NCBI GenBank assembly: GCA_032158295.1
Contig: CM063244.1
Coordinates: 24,839,930-24,903,929, forward strand
Source of the DNA: Pycnopodia helianthoides
Taxonomy: Eukaryota; Echinodermata; Asteroidea; Forcipulatida; Asteriidae
DNA length: 64,000 bases
Direction: 5' to 3'
How positions within the stretch are numbered: position 1 is the stretch's first letter; every line of letters starts with the position of its first letter. The position numbers and the translations under genes are program-made. The notes under the pieces are model-generated. The model was not told where the DNA came from. It saw only the letters and a list, made by a program, of their open reading frames with translations, and made no database searches. Positions 49,015 through 59,700 of the stretch are shown piece by piece.

Positions 49015-49335
49015 TTAAAGGCAGGATATACTTTTGGGTAATTGTCCAAGACTAGTATCCCAACATATGCATAACATAACAAACCTGTGAACATTTGGGC
49101 CCAATTGGTCATCGAAGTTGCAAGAAAATAATGAAAGAAAAAACACCCTTGTTGCATAGAATTGTGTGCTTTCAAAATGGCTTATAGAGACTTCATGCCT
49201 GAAGCCTTTTCTCAGAATTCAAAAGTTTCTCACAAAGTTTTATACCATGAGCAGCTCTCAGGTGCTCCTTTATGAAGTAATTCTTTATGGTAATGTATTT
49301 CTTGAGTAATTACCAAAAGTATCCACTGCCTTTAA
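49015..49335 (+). mobile_element. family B TTAA MITE, second forward copy
   Basis: TTAAAGGCAGGATATACTTT at the left and AAGTATCCACTGCCTTTAA at the right, TTAA-bounded, with a short internal deletion relative to 47240-47589. Confidence 0.85.
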
Positions 49336-49869
49336 AATACACAATGTAGATGCAATGTTCCACATGTAATATTATTTCAGTTTTATCTTTGTAGTCACTT
49401 AAGAAATATTTTTTTATGCACAGTAGTTTTTTATTTTGAACACGCATTTGATGCAAATGTTTTATAAAAATGTTCCCACCGTTATTTGTTTTTTCATAGT
49501 TGTTTCATTCTATATAATTATGAAGGAGACAAATACAGAGTAACAAGTTATACGCCAATCTTATTTTGGTATAAATACTTTTATTTTTCTTAGATTTCCA
49601 AATAGTTTGATATACTAATATACATGTTTTATTTATCATGAAATAAAAAGAGTACATTTTGTATTGTTATACCTCTGTCTTGAATGCTGTATTTTCATTG
49701 GCGCAGAACGATCACATGAGCGGGCAACAAATATCCATGTACCACTCTCCTCTCACGCGCGTGCGTCGTACAACTTTCTGTGCAGCAAGATTATCATCGT
49801 TTCGAGGAAATTGGAGTCCTTCAGATGAGGAAATTATTACTAAGAATTCAAGACAGATCGTTATAACAA

Positions 49870-50012
49870 AACAATTGTTGCCTGATGTGACATGGTCCAT
49901 GGGTTTTGTACACCCTCGCGGGCAAATGGCAACCTCGGCCTTGCCTCGGGTGCCATCTGCCCCCTCGGGTGTACAAAACACCATGGACCGTGTCACCGCA
50001 GGCAACAATTGT
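49870..50012. repeat. fold-back element with ACAATTGTTGCCTGA arms
   Basis: ACAATTGTTGCCTGATGTGA with CATGGTCCATGGGTTTTGTA on the left pairs with TACAAAACACCATGGACCGT and GTCACCGCAGGCAACAATTGT on the right. The loop holds short GGCAACCTCGG and GGTGCCATCTGCC blocks. The overlapping frames on both strands mirror one another and are not genes. Confidence 0.9.
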
Positions 50013-50253
50013 ATAATGTTGAACTATGTTCACAAGCTGTTGTATTAGGCCTATTCATTCATTGTCACTTTACCTACAGCTTTGAAAAGAGAGAACGGCC
50101 AATCAGCAGCTACAATGAGATTCTTTCGTTGACCAATGAGATCATTTATACAAACACAGACCACTGGTCCGATCTTTTATAAAAACAATTTGCAACAGAA
50201 ACTTCGGCTCTGCGTTAAGTACCTTCTATTTTTTTACCATAAGGAACAAGTCT

Positions 50254-50602
50254 TTAAACATCGGTAAGATTGAAAATATAAATGCTCACAGATTTGCACA
50301 TAACTTACATGGTGTAAAGATGGTCATGGTGGAAAACTTCCCTTGAAATAGTTTTGCTTGAAATGCACTAGTTTTTAGGAAATGCGTTAAAACAATTAGT
50401 CTCTATCGCGCGTGTCCAAAACCCGATGTTTGAAAACAGTGACAACAATAATGTTTTTTTGTTTTTTTTACTGTTTTCGAGTCATGATTCCGAAGACCGA
50501 TTGAGCTTAACATTTCACAGGGTTGTTATTTCATGTATATGTTGGGTCACATAAAGTGCGGATACTAGTCTTTAAAAATTACCAATGCCGACATGTGCTT
50601 TA
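50254..50602 (+). mobile_element. family C TTAA MITE, diverged copy
   Basis: It shares GGTAAGATTGAAAA, CTCACAGATTTGCACATAAC and the CTATCGCGCG block with 7681 and 63172. It is bounded by TTAA but has decayed ends. It lies just downstream of the CDC123 stop. Confidence 0.7.
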
Positions 50603-50878
50603 AAGAGCTACTTGTGCAAAACAAGTTGTTAATGGGAGTGCTATTTAAATTTTGGGTTTGTTGTCATTTAATTGTACTTTGATATTTATACACATTCTAA
50701 ATTTTTCATAGTTTTGACCTCAGCTAGAGGTCAAAAAACAGGTTGCTCATTGGCCCATCCTGCGCTCGCGCGGTTACAATAGATGTGCGTTTTCCATTGT
50801 TATTGCCTCAAAGATGGTGGCGTGATGTCAATGCATAAGGTACATTTCGCATATGACATCACAAGCGAAACAGCGCCC

Positions 50879-51061
50879 TCACTCGGTCAAAGGAAGACCT
50901 GTTATTGGCCGAGAGTCATGTTTCCTGTGTTTGATCTCAGCAATGGCGGGGGGGGGGGGGAGGGGTTCTATTTCTGCTTCATTTCTCTGGTTGATCTTCA
51001 TCGATCGGTGAGCGTCTTCATCTTCTGATGAGGATTCTCGTTGGTCCGGCATCTGCATTTC
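50879..51061 (-). CDS. CDC123: CDC123 last coding exon, repeat-derived C-terminal tail
   Basis: Acceptor TTTTGATTCAG opens a 60-codon exon in phase 0. It encodes an acidic stretch (SSSEDEDAH), a Pro run (PLPPPP) matching a 12-G tract in the genome, and an end [13 protein letters not shown]. The part from about 50875 to 50945 resembles a dispersed repeat (also near 44790-44865 and 46315-46400), so the last 20-25 residues and the stop look exonised. The exon is also bracketed by a 130-bp direct repeat (50580-50712 and 51320-51443). Confidence 0.7.
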   Translation of the reverse strand, partial: EMQMPDQRESSSEDEDAHRSMKINQRNEAEIEPLPPPPAIAEIKHRKHDSRPITGLPLTE

Positions 51062-54000
51062 CTGAATCAAAATACAAAAAGAACTCAAATTTGTTCTGGT
51101 TTTTTGACTTGGAAATTCATATCAATTCAAATAAAGCGATTGCCCCCATGCCCTTGGCACAGGCATACAACAGCAGTTTGATGAAAACAAATATGCCAGG
51201 CACAGCAAGACTTTGTAGTGTTTAATCTGATTATTTTAAACTAATGTTCTGATTTGTTTATGATTGTCTCTTATTGGAATGCACTTTTGAACATACTTAC
51301 GGTATGTCTTTGAATATTACCAATGCTGTACATGTGCTTTAAAGAGCTACTTGTGCAAAACAAATTTAATGTGAGTGCTATTTAAATTTTGTCATGATAA
51401 TTGTACTCTTGATATTTATTCACATTCTGAAATTTTGGTAGTTATCAATCAAAAAAATTAGGCCCCAACCTCAAGGTTTTGAAAACCTTGAGGTTGGTGC
51501 TGATACTATTATAAGTGGTTTTAATTGTTGGCACAGCTGAGAAACCAAAATAAGAGTAAATCGGCTGATCAGCTGAAAACATGCATGCAGGGTGGTGTCT
51601 GTCTTGTCTCGGTGGAAATATACATACAACAAAATTGATATTTCTAAACACTGTATTCAGATAAAGTAATTGCTTCTTTGAATGTAAAGTTCAATGTCTT
51701 GATTTTCACTGTCTTACCATTCGGAGGAAATCAGCTAGTTTATTGGCGTCCATTCCCGTCGTTAAGTGAAGGATATCAGTTGGAATGCGGTAGCTGAGGT
51801 ACTGACTCGGTTGGATACCCTCAAAGTTGCGGACAATTCTAAATGTTTCCTTAAAAGCGAAATAAAGAGGTAGTTAGGAACTGTTTTATTGCATCTAAAG
51901 ATATTGTTACACACATCCAACAGGTTTTACATCTTTATTTTTTATAAATTTCTGGTAGTGAAACCAAGGATGCCTCAAAGTAAACTTGATCACTGCAGCT
52001 CACAAGCCTAAGGAAACCTGTAAACAAGGGTGCTCGCTATATGAATCAGAAACACTGGGGTCAACCCCTACTCTTCCACAAGTGTTTTTGGTTCTTTTAC
52101 ATGGCACGACCAATCCTAGTACATGGACCTACGGCTTTAATGTCCATACAAAGGACAAAGCAATATGGTCAAGTATCTTGCTCCAAGGACACAAGTGCCA
52201 CGACGGGACTCGAACCCACACTCTGCCGATAAGAAACACCAGGTATTGAATCCGTGCCGCTCGACCACTAACAGCCATCTAAAACAAAAAACTTGAAGGA
52301 CATTTTCCCGATCAATGTTGACATCCTTACCCATGACTGACTTTCTGGACTCGTGACGTCCAGCTCATGCAGTTCAGTCCAGTTGAATAACAGCGGATCT
52401 GTCACTTCGCCGAAAGGGTTGAAATCTATCAGCAGAAATTTTCTCTGTGAAGTGATAACAAATATAGTTAGAATGGGTTAATGATTAAACTTCTCAGTTG
52501 TGGATTAAAGTCACCCACCTCCTTTACCTTGACAGGCCTCCTTTACCTTGACACCCCTTACCTTGAACAGCGCCTCCTTTACCTTGAACAGCCCCTCCTT
52601 TACCTGACAGCGCCTCCTTTACTTGAACAGCCCCCTTTACCTTGACAGCGCCCTCCTTCCTGACAGCGCCCTCCTTTACCGAACACGCCCTCCTCCCAGT
52701 CATCCCCCAGAAAAAGAGAAACAACAATTTGAATATCGTACAGAATAACTTACCTTATCTTGTCGATAAATGTCATATACATCTGTAAAGTAAATTGAAC
52801 AAAAGTTAATTCTTAAACAGCTTCAACATTTTTTTCATCAATTTGTCACTTTAATTCACCCAGTCAGTTTCCCTTGTGGTCATTACTTGGACGTTTGAAT
52901 TTAAAAAGTCGCATCCCCTCAAGGTGATCCCGTGGCTGCTGCTTCCCAGGTTGTATCGTAAACTTGGGTGTGATCCCTGGCTATACGGCAGTTACAGGTT
53001 GTATGGCTTCTGACTGGCACCCCCAAAACAAAGATATTGACAAAATAGGGAGACCGCCAACATAGGGCTAGATAGCTCAGTTGGTAGAGCGCCGGTATGT
53101 TAATCCGATTCAAGTCCCGCACTAGTCAATTTGTCTTTGTTCAACCGCATACTTTAATTTATAAAATACACAAACATACATTGCACAGAAGGGTCGAAAC
53201 GTCAGGCAGTTAACTATTTTTTGCAATGATACCATAGGTCCTTGTTGTTTCCAACATTAATTATTTCATCTTTAAAATCTAATTACTGAGCGTTGTGAAT
53301 TACATGAGGGAACACAGAATTTGTGTTGGTTTTCAGTGAGTTAAAGGTGCTGCATACTTTGGTAATTGGGGCCTACTGATTGTGTTAATCCTATATAAAT
53401 GTAGGTACATGAGATAGTAGTTTTTGAGATATCACCGAAAAACCGGAGCGAATATTTCTATGCAGGAGGAATACACAGTCTGAAAGCGTTTCTGACAGAA
53501 ACGCTTCTCAGATTCAAATTTTGGGGAACAAAAAGTGATACATTTTCCACAACCGTGGTACTTCGAAATTCATTATACTACCCAAGGCTGCTGTATTTCT
53601 TACCAAGTAAAGTTTTTATACTGATAATTTTCCGAGTCATTACCAACGTGCCTTTAAGAGACACACCTTTGACTATTTACACTTACAATCATGATCAAGA
53701 AAGTTTCCCGCGATGTGTCTGTCGTGGAAGTCCTCAATCTCGAGGTTGATCTCATCCGCTAACGGAATGAGATCCGGAAAGAAATTGGTGTGGTCCCGTT
53801 GAGAAATACCTTGAGAGGAAAACAGAAGTATATGAATAACAAAATCTTACAAGTTATAGGCAGGATATACTTTTGATAATTGTCAAAGACTAGTATCCTC
53901 ACTTGGTGTATCCCAACAATGCATAAAATAACAAACCTGTGAAAAATATTTTGGCTCAATTGGTCATCGAAGTTGCAAGAAAATAATATATTTTTTTTGC

Positions 54001-57000
54001 CTTTAAGGATAGTTACATGTAACTTGGAAGCAATAACAACAAAATAGGTAACATACCGATGATGTCATCATTCTTGACGAAAACTCTGAACTCTGTCGCT
54101 TCTGAAATATCAGTCCATCTTCTCAAAATAAGCTGAGGTAGAATCAACAGGGAAAAAAATTATTATAGAAAACTTGACACTTGGTTCGAGTTACAACAAT
54201 TACAACATTGAATGCTATATGCTGAGATGTAGAACAAAGAGCCATTCCAATGAGATTTAACTGTTTGGTGTTGGGACTAGGGACTTTTCACTAGTAAACT
54301 GATTATGCTTTACATGGGATCAGGCATACCACCATAATAGAGTCCAACAGTTTGGGTGTTGAGTTACTGTATGGTGTTGGACTGAGGACTTGCACAAGTA
54401 AACTGATTATGCTTTACATGGGATCAGGCACACCACCATAATCAGAGTCCAACAGTTTAGGTGTTGAGTTACTGATTGGTGTTGGGACTGAGGACTGCAC
54501 TAGTAAACTGATTATGCTTTACATGGGATCAGGCATACCACCATAATCAGAGTCCAACAGTTTGGGTGTTGAGTTACTGTATGGTGTTGGACTGAGGACT
54601 GCACTAGTAAACTTATTATGCTTTACATGGGATCAGGCATACCACCATAATCAGAGTCCTACAGTTTGGGTGTTGAGTTACTGTATGGTGTTGGACTGAG
54701 GACTGCACTAGTAAATTGATTATGCTTTACATGGGATCAGGTACACCGCAATAATCAGAGTCCAACAGTTTGGGTGTTGAGTTACTGTATGGTGTTGGAC
54801 TGAGGACTGCACTAGTAAATTGATTATGCTTTACATGGGATCAGGCATACCACCATAATCAGAGTCCAACAGTTTGGGTGTTGAGTTACTGTATGGTGTT
54901 GGATTGAGGACTGCACTAGTAAACTGATTATGCTTTACATGGCACAAGGCATACCACCATAGTCAGAGTCCAACAGTTTGGGTCTTAAGTCTACTGTATG
55001 TTGTTGGATTTTGTTAGAGTGAGGAAGGATCCTAGTAAATCGCCAATGGGAGCTTGGTTACACCAATCTACTCCGAGTTACAATGCGGATATCTTTGATG
55101 CTTGAATTTGGACGGAGGCATGACAACAGTTCTTGTTGCTTCTTCCTACCTCATAATTCACATTGGTTTCTTGACCATCTTCACAATCTGTGCAGTGTTC
55201 AAATCTACGATCAAACGAGAGAACAAAATAACTGATGCCATCCACAAAAAAATTAACCACATCTGCAATACATGTACATAACAATTTCAGAGAGTTAGGC
55301 CGTGTCGGAAATTGGCGGCTATGGCTACGGCTGGATCGCTGCATCATCATGCGTTGAAGTATAGGACATCCTTAGCAACGCCCTTAGTAAACAGTCGTAG
55401 CCAAAGCTATAGAAGCAAAATATGTAGACGTAAAACACGTCGCAACACGGACTGGATGAAGGTTGTTTATCTTCGTTGCTATGCATTTTCCATTGTCTTG
55501 TTTGGATCGAGTCCGTAGTGTGACATCACAGTGCTGTTATGAAACCATTTTTCATTATTGAGTTTTACTCAACTACACACACCGGTAATCATTACACACT
55601 ATTTGACCTTTCTGTAACAAAAGAACAATAATGTTAATTTCGTTCAAGTTGATCTTTAACACATTGACTGCCGGTCATAGATTCGTAGGCGTTCCATTTG
55701 CCAAGTGCGGTGAGCACGCGCGCATACCAAATAGGTCCCATACAACAACAAAATTTGAACATACACATTCTAAGGATGTATGTCCTCACCACTACCAGAA
55801 GCGTATGTGTTGCGTGCTCAGTGATGCCAGTGTATTCAACTAACAATACAAAGCCCTTTCATTCTCTACGAGAATCCGTTACACCTGTTACTACGAATAT
55901 ACTCGTAGGCGGCAGTCAACGTGTTAAACCGACACCCGAGGATTTTAATAATCACTACGTACGGCAATGAGAGGTCATGTGTAACGAAATCTGAACTCTT
56001 GAGCAGGAGGAGGACGTCATTCACACGGGAGCACTTCAAGGTGTTTCCACGCGCCATCCACGATGCATCCTGAAAAGAATAAAAACAAGTTTTGAAATCG
56101 TTCTCGTGGTGATTTGGTGAAAAAAGAGAATGAATAATCCTGTACAAAAAGGGGTAGGGGCCCTGGGTCTCCCCTTGGTCTGGAGGATGAAGCCCTCTGT
56201 ACTGGGTTTTTACATTTCAGAGTTTTGCAGCCTGTTTACTCCAGCATGACTGAGACACGGGTAGTTGGCCGGTGCAGCTGGGTCTCCACCTTGTCTAGAG
56301 GAGGAATCCCCCTTTATGACTTGTCATGGCCGAGCGGTTAAGAGCACCCGACTCAAGCTCTGATGTTTCTGATCAGCAGAGTGTGGTTCGAGTCCCGGTC
56401 GTGGCACTTGTGTCCTTGAGCAAGATACTTTACCAAAATTGCTTTGTCCTTCTGATGGGACATTAAGCCGTGGGTCCTGTGTACTAGGATTGGTAATGCA
56501 TGTTAGAGAACCTAGAACACTTATCATGGAAGAGTAGGGGTTAACCCCAGTGTTTCTGGTTCACATAGCAAGCACCCTTGTTTACAGGTTTCAACAGGCT
56601 TGCAAGCTACAGTGATTAAGTTATCTTATGAGACATCCTTGGTTTCATTACCAGAAATGTTTAATAATAATATAGCCAAAAAGGAAAATTGTCCTTTTTG
56701 ATATTTGAACAGGTTTTGGGCAATTTCATTGAGTCTTTGTGAGGTTTTAGGTCCGAACGAGATGAACACATTTCTTACCCTCGGTGAGCTCCAGTTGAGT
56801 TTTGGAAAAACTTTACCTCCAAGACTCTGAATTGCTTCCTTTATGGATGCCTCTAGATCTGGGAAAGAGGGTGTCTTATTGGGATCTGTTCCCTCTGTGT
56901 CGTCTATGATGTCACTGGGCGCATCTGTGGGACTGAGGTTGAGGTAAAATGATAATTTGAAACGGACGTTGTCAATTCATTGGTCAAGTAAATGTACATG

Positions 57001-58292
57001 ATGTATGTTAAGATTGTAAAAATCAAAGGGCCTCACACTCTGACCAACAAAACCACCTTATTACAACATTAGTATCCCCCCAAAAAATGTCACGTCAAAA
57101 AGCCTTGAATATTTTAAAAGTGTGTTTTTCAAAATTTGCAAAAATTGTGATTTGGCCACAGATTTGTTTTTAGTGAATTTATGACCCCCCCCCCATAGAC
57201 TAGATGAATATATATATATAAACAAGATATTTGTGCAATATTTTTAAATTAACATATTTGGGGAAACAAAAGAAGAACTTTAAGTTTGTTTTTATGGTGG
57301 CCTTTATGCGTAGCGCTTCGTGGGAAGCGGGTAGACATGGTTTTATGAAATACGGACGGTACAACCGGAAGAAGACAAATTAATGGAATACAAAGATAAC
57401 CTTCGCCAAGTCCTTCTGATCATTTTATTCAGCTCTCAATCATACGTCTTTCCTCCTCAACAGCAAAATCACAACTCCCTTCTTTCTTAATCACTTCCGC
57501 TTAATTCCAATTAATAATATTATTTTCGAGTTCTATCGCATGCGTGCGTGCATTTACGCATGCACGCACGCACACAGCTCTTCACGACATGTATAATTTC
57601 ACATCACTACATTTTCATATATTTTGTATTTTTTTCTAACCTGTCATCGGGAAGATATATTCCATCTGCATCCAAATAAGCGAGAAATTCCTTTGACAGT
57701 GGCAGGATATGGCTAGAAATAATTTTAAAAAATTAAAAATTTCATAAGTTGAAACAATTAAACCCTGTCATGTTAAGGCTTTAAAGCGAAGTGTACCATT
57801 GTAATTTTGTGGCGTGTCGTAACCGACAGTTAAGAGCACCAGACTCAAGCTCTGGTGTTTCTGATCAACGGAGTGTGGGTTCGAGTCACGGTCTTGCCAC
57901 TCGTGTCCTTCGGCAAGAAATTTTACCCTAGTTGCTTTGTCCTTCAGAAGGGACAATAAGCCGTAGGTCCTAGGATTAGGATTGGTAGAGCTGCAATAAT
58001 CGTAACCCTCCATCCTCCCGACGGTCACAGCCAGGAGGATGGAGGGTTACGATTATTACAACTAGGATCGGTAGTGCACGTAAAAGAATCCAGAGCTACA
58101 GTAAGTGATTAAGTTCACTTTTGAGGCAGCCTTGGTTCCATTACCACAAATATATAATAATTCAAGCGAGGTCTGTTTTAGAGATATTTACCTGTCTATT
58201 GTGATGTGTTTGAAAATGGGGTACCATGCAGAAAAGCTGCAATTAAGAACCTGCTGTTTTCTCATGACTGGCACCAAGCTCAGTAACGCCAT
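50879..58292 (-). CDS. CDC123: CDC123 (D123) eIF2 assembly chaperone, 11 coding exons
   Basis: CDC123 is a cytosolic ATP-grasp-like protein that binds eIF2 gamma and promotes assembly of the eIF2 translation initiation complex. Exons in order: 58292-58192, 57712-57641, 56932-56779, 56069-55963, 55204-55150, 54132-54057, 53809-53687, 52782-52754, 52444-52331, 51849-51718, 51061-50879. Every phase joins. Met at 58265 ([16 protein letters not shown]) aligns with the usual start and gives 372 residues; Met at 58292 gives 381. Human is 336. Conserved blocks are [68 protein letters not shown], the metal/nucleotide-site block [13 protein letters not shown] (residues 235-247 from Met 58265), and [10 protein letters not shown]. 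The long C-terminal tail is unusual (see the last exon). It lies head to head with the TBC1D30-like gene. Confidence 0.97.
52055..52275 (-). mobile_element. tRNA-Leu-derived SINE (S1), CDC123 intron 9
   Basis: The minus strand gives GGTTCGAGTCCCGTCGTGGC as B box and body, then CACTTGTGTCCTTGGAGCAA, and the far block AACCCCAGTGTTTCTG (as TCAGAAACACTGGGG on the plus strand). The A-box end is decayed. Confidence 0.7.
52500..52700 (-). repeat. short minisatellite, about 20-bp unit, CDC123 intron 8
   Basis: CTCCTTTACCTTGACAGCGC and shortened variants repeat about nine times (CCTTTAC core). The minus-strand Gly/Lys-rich frame across it is a repeat artefact. Confidence 0.85.
53065..53150 (+). mobile_element. 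tRNA-derived SINE (S2), copy 2
   Basis: TAGATAGCTCAGTTGGTAGA with a GCGCCGG block, then GATTCAAGTCCCGCACTAGT and CAATTTGTCTTTGTTCAACC. It is better preserved than the copy at 42930 but still lacks a proper acceptor stem. It is in CDC123 intron 7, antisense to the gene. Confidence 0.7.
53341..53656 (+). mobile_element. TTAA MITE, variant family (B2)
   Basis: TTAAAGGTGCTGCATACTTT at the left and ACCAACGTGCCTTTAA at the right, TTAA-bounded. The ends match families B and C in pattern, but the interior differs (GAAAGCGTTTCTGACAGAAA hairpin). Confidence 0.75.
53857..53995 (+). mobile_element. family B fragment
   Basis: It starts AGGCAGGATATACTTTTGAT and runs through TCACTTGGTGTATCCCAACA to GTTGCAAGAAAATAAT, then stops, so only the left 40 percent of the element is present. 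It lies in CDC123 intron 6, 47 bases from exon 7. Confidence 0.7.
54245..54990. repeat. 104-bp tandem array, seven copies, CDC123 intron 5
   Basis: The landmark GATTATGCTTTACATGGGAT recurs near 54301, 54405, 54510, 54612, 54718, 54822 and 54926, a very regular 103-105 bp spacing. Copies differ by a few bases only. It is non-coding. Confidence 0.95.
56325..56615 (+). mobile_element. tRNA-Leu-derived SINE (S1), best-preserved head
   Basis: The head reads CATGGCCGAGCGGTTAAGAG, CCCGACTCAAGCTCTG and GGTTCGAGTCCCGGTCGTGG, close to a leucine tRNA with a CAA-like anticodon region. The body continues CACTTGTGTCCTTGAGCAAG to GGGGTTAACCCCAGTGTTTC. It lies in CDC123 intron 3, antisense. Confidence 0.8.
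57815..58140 (+). mobile_element. tRNA-Leu-derived SINE (S1) interrupted by a hairpin
   Basis: The head and first body part run to about 57975 and the body resumes near 58065 (GGATCGGTAGTGCACGTAAA). In between, 57990-58060 is an inverted repeat: AATCGTAACCCTCCATCCTC faces GAGGATGGAGGGTTACGATT. It lies in CDC123 intron 1. Confidence 0.75.
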
Positions 58293-59027
58293 GGTCTATG
58301 ACTCAAGAAGAGACAACTCTGGGTTCAATGAACTCTAGAATTAAAACAGAGAAAAATTGCAAATTTCAATACATACCAATAATGTTATTAATTTCAATCC
58401 TAATTTCCACAATAGTACTCTAACAATTGTAAGGAATGGTGGATGATGTTCAGGTTCAAGACAACGCTATTTAGTATTTATGACGCCTATGGATTTGGGG
58501 ACCTTTCTAGCCCATGAGCCTGGGCAGTTGTAACATAGAGTAAAGACTTTCAATGGGCGATTCTTCATTCATGAACCTAAACTATTAATTATTATGACAA
58601 TAATTATGAGATCAGAGATTAGGCTGATTGGGAACATTTGTGGTGAATCCAATTCTCCGGCTTAAGTTAGTCCTTATCATAATTCTAATCTAATTCTATG
58701 GTTAAACTTAATCATCGTGGGTTTCCACAGTCTTACTAAAAGAAAAGTCACAAGTTGTACCGTAGTTGGACATTTAATGTCAACTCACAATGTAACAATA
58801 ACCATGGAGGAAGGAATTCATGCAATAACATACTCACACTCACAGTCACACCATCATCGCCAAGATGATCATACACAAAATTGTAAACACAAGAAAAACA
58901 TGTTGCAACAATTAAATCTAAAGGGCGCCCTCATTTGACGTGTTTAGCCTCGTCGTCGTTCGTGTTTACCATCAAACATTATTCATCACTTTACATTCTC
59001 GTTGTAGTCATAGTCCAACATGGCAGA
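58293..59027. promoter_or_regulatory. putative bidirectional promoter, CDC123 and TBC1D30-like
   Basis: Only 735 bases separate the two start codons, which point away from each other. The sequence is AT-rich beside CDC123 and becomes CpG-rich from about 58925 (CGTCGTCGTTCGTG). No TATA box is obvious on either strand. Shared promoter activity is inference from the spacing. Confidence 0.5.
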
Positions 59028-59700
59028 ATGGCCGAAAGACATATCGCACCATCTGCTGCCGTGCCCCAGGATGACTATCCCGAACTGGACGACGACATCT
59101 TCCTCCCCTACCCGGAGAAGGTAAGACCCACCCTGGAGGACGATCCGAGCCGCTCTACCGGCTCTGCAGAATGGGTTGAACTGCCGCTGGAATCGGACCC
59201 AATTCATCCACACGATGAGTCGGGCCACCATATTGAATCAACGTTGACGAAATTGCTAAAGTTGAACAACATCAGACTAGGTCACGGACATGCCATTCAA
59301 ATTGAAAATGACGAACTTAGCACAGAACCCCAGGGCTTGGACGGTGGTAGCGACTCTGAACCAGGGATCCATACGGTTGGTGCGTCGGGGTCAAGTGGGG
59401 TCATTGGTAATCGGGTACGGGTAAGCACGCTATCGTTGGATAGTCGTGAAAGTGACAACAGCGACTCGCCAACGAGCCCGACGAAGGGGGTGTCATCCTC
59501 GTTATTACGCCGTGACTCCTCCATTTTGGACGGTCTCTTGTGTGAGATTTACGACCGGTGCCAACTCAACTCGCGATACAGTATCGATAGCGACGGTTTG
59601 ACGGAGTATTCTAGCAACTCGGAAGGTGCATACCTCAGCAGTAAAGGAGATAGCTTCCAAGAATCGACACGTCTCCCTAAAGCGCAAATTAACACAAAAT
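59028..59700 (+). CDS. first coding exon of a probable TBC1D30-like RabGAP, partial
   Basis: The exon encodes 224 residues plus one base and ends at a strong GTAAGT donor (59701). The protein is acidic and Ser-rich. Its second half has SLLRRDSSILDGLLCEIYD followed by a YSIDSDGLTEYSSNSEG stretch. This resembles the N-terminus of TBC1D30, where a short helix with L-L-x-E-L-Y and an R-R-D-S...S-T-E-x-S-x-S stretch precede the TBC domain. TBC1D30 is a GTPase-activating protein for Rab8 at cilia. No TBC domain is in the window, so the name is tentative. Met at 59028 is preferred; the in-frame Met at 58935 would add a hydrophobic stretch not expected in this family, and the ATG at 59019 is out of frame. 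Without splicing the frame would end at 59774. Confidence 0.55.

Larger units (their letters stand above)
43061..50878. other. gene-free region between the 3' ends of SLC35E3 and CDC123
   Basis: The two genes converge here. Possible poly-A signals for SLC35E3 are AATAAA at about 43302 and 43318; another AATAAA lies at about 49643. I cannot decide how far the 3' UTR reaches. The rest is dispersed repeats, fold-backs and short frames without recognisable domains. Confidence 0.55.

Noticed and set aside
49659..50182. Frames of 96-129 codons on both strands
   Set aside because: They overlap a fold-back repeat, so the two strands mirror one another.
50879..51088. Independent small minus-strand gene
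   Set aside because: The frame starts at an acceptor in phase with CDC123 exon 10 and is better explained as the last CDC123 exon.
53065..53130. Possible tRNA gene with AGCTCAGTTGGTAGAGC
   Set aside because: The stems do not close and the 3' part is the S2 SINE body; a second decayed copy lies at 42930.
54245..54990. CRISPR-like regular repeats
   Set aside because: The whole 104-bp unit repeats without unique spacers, in an intron of an animal gene.
56325..56405. Possible tRNA-Leu gene
   Set aside because: The head has A and B boxes but no complete acceptor stem, and it is continuous with a SINE body seen in several other places.
59019..59100. ATG at 59019 as the start of the TBC1D30-like exon
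   Set aside because: It is out of frame with the long Ser-rich frame; the Met at 59028 is in frame.
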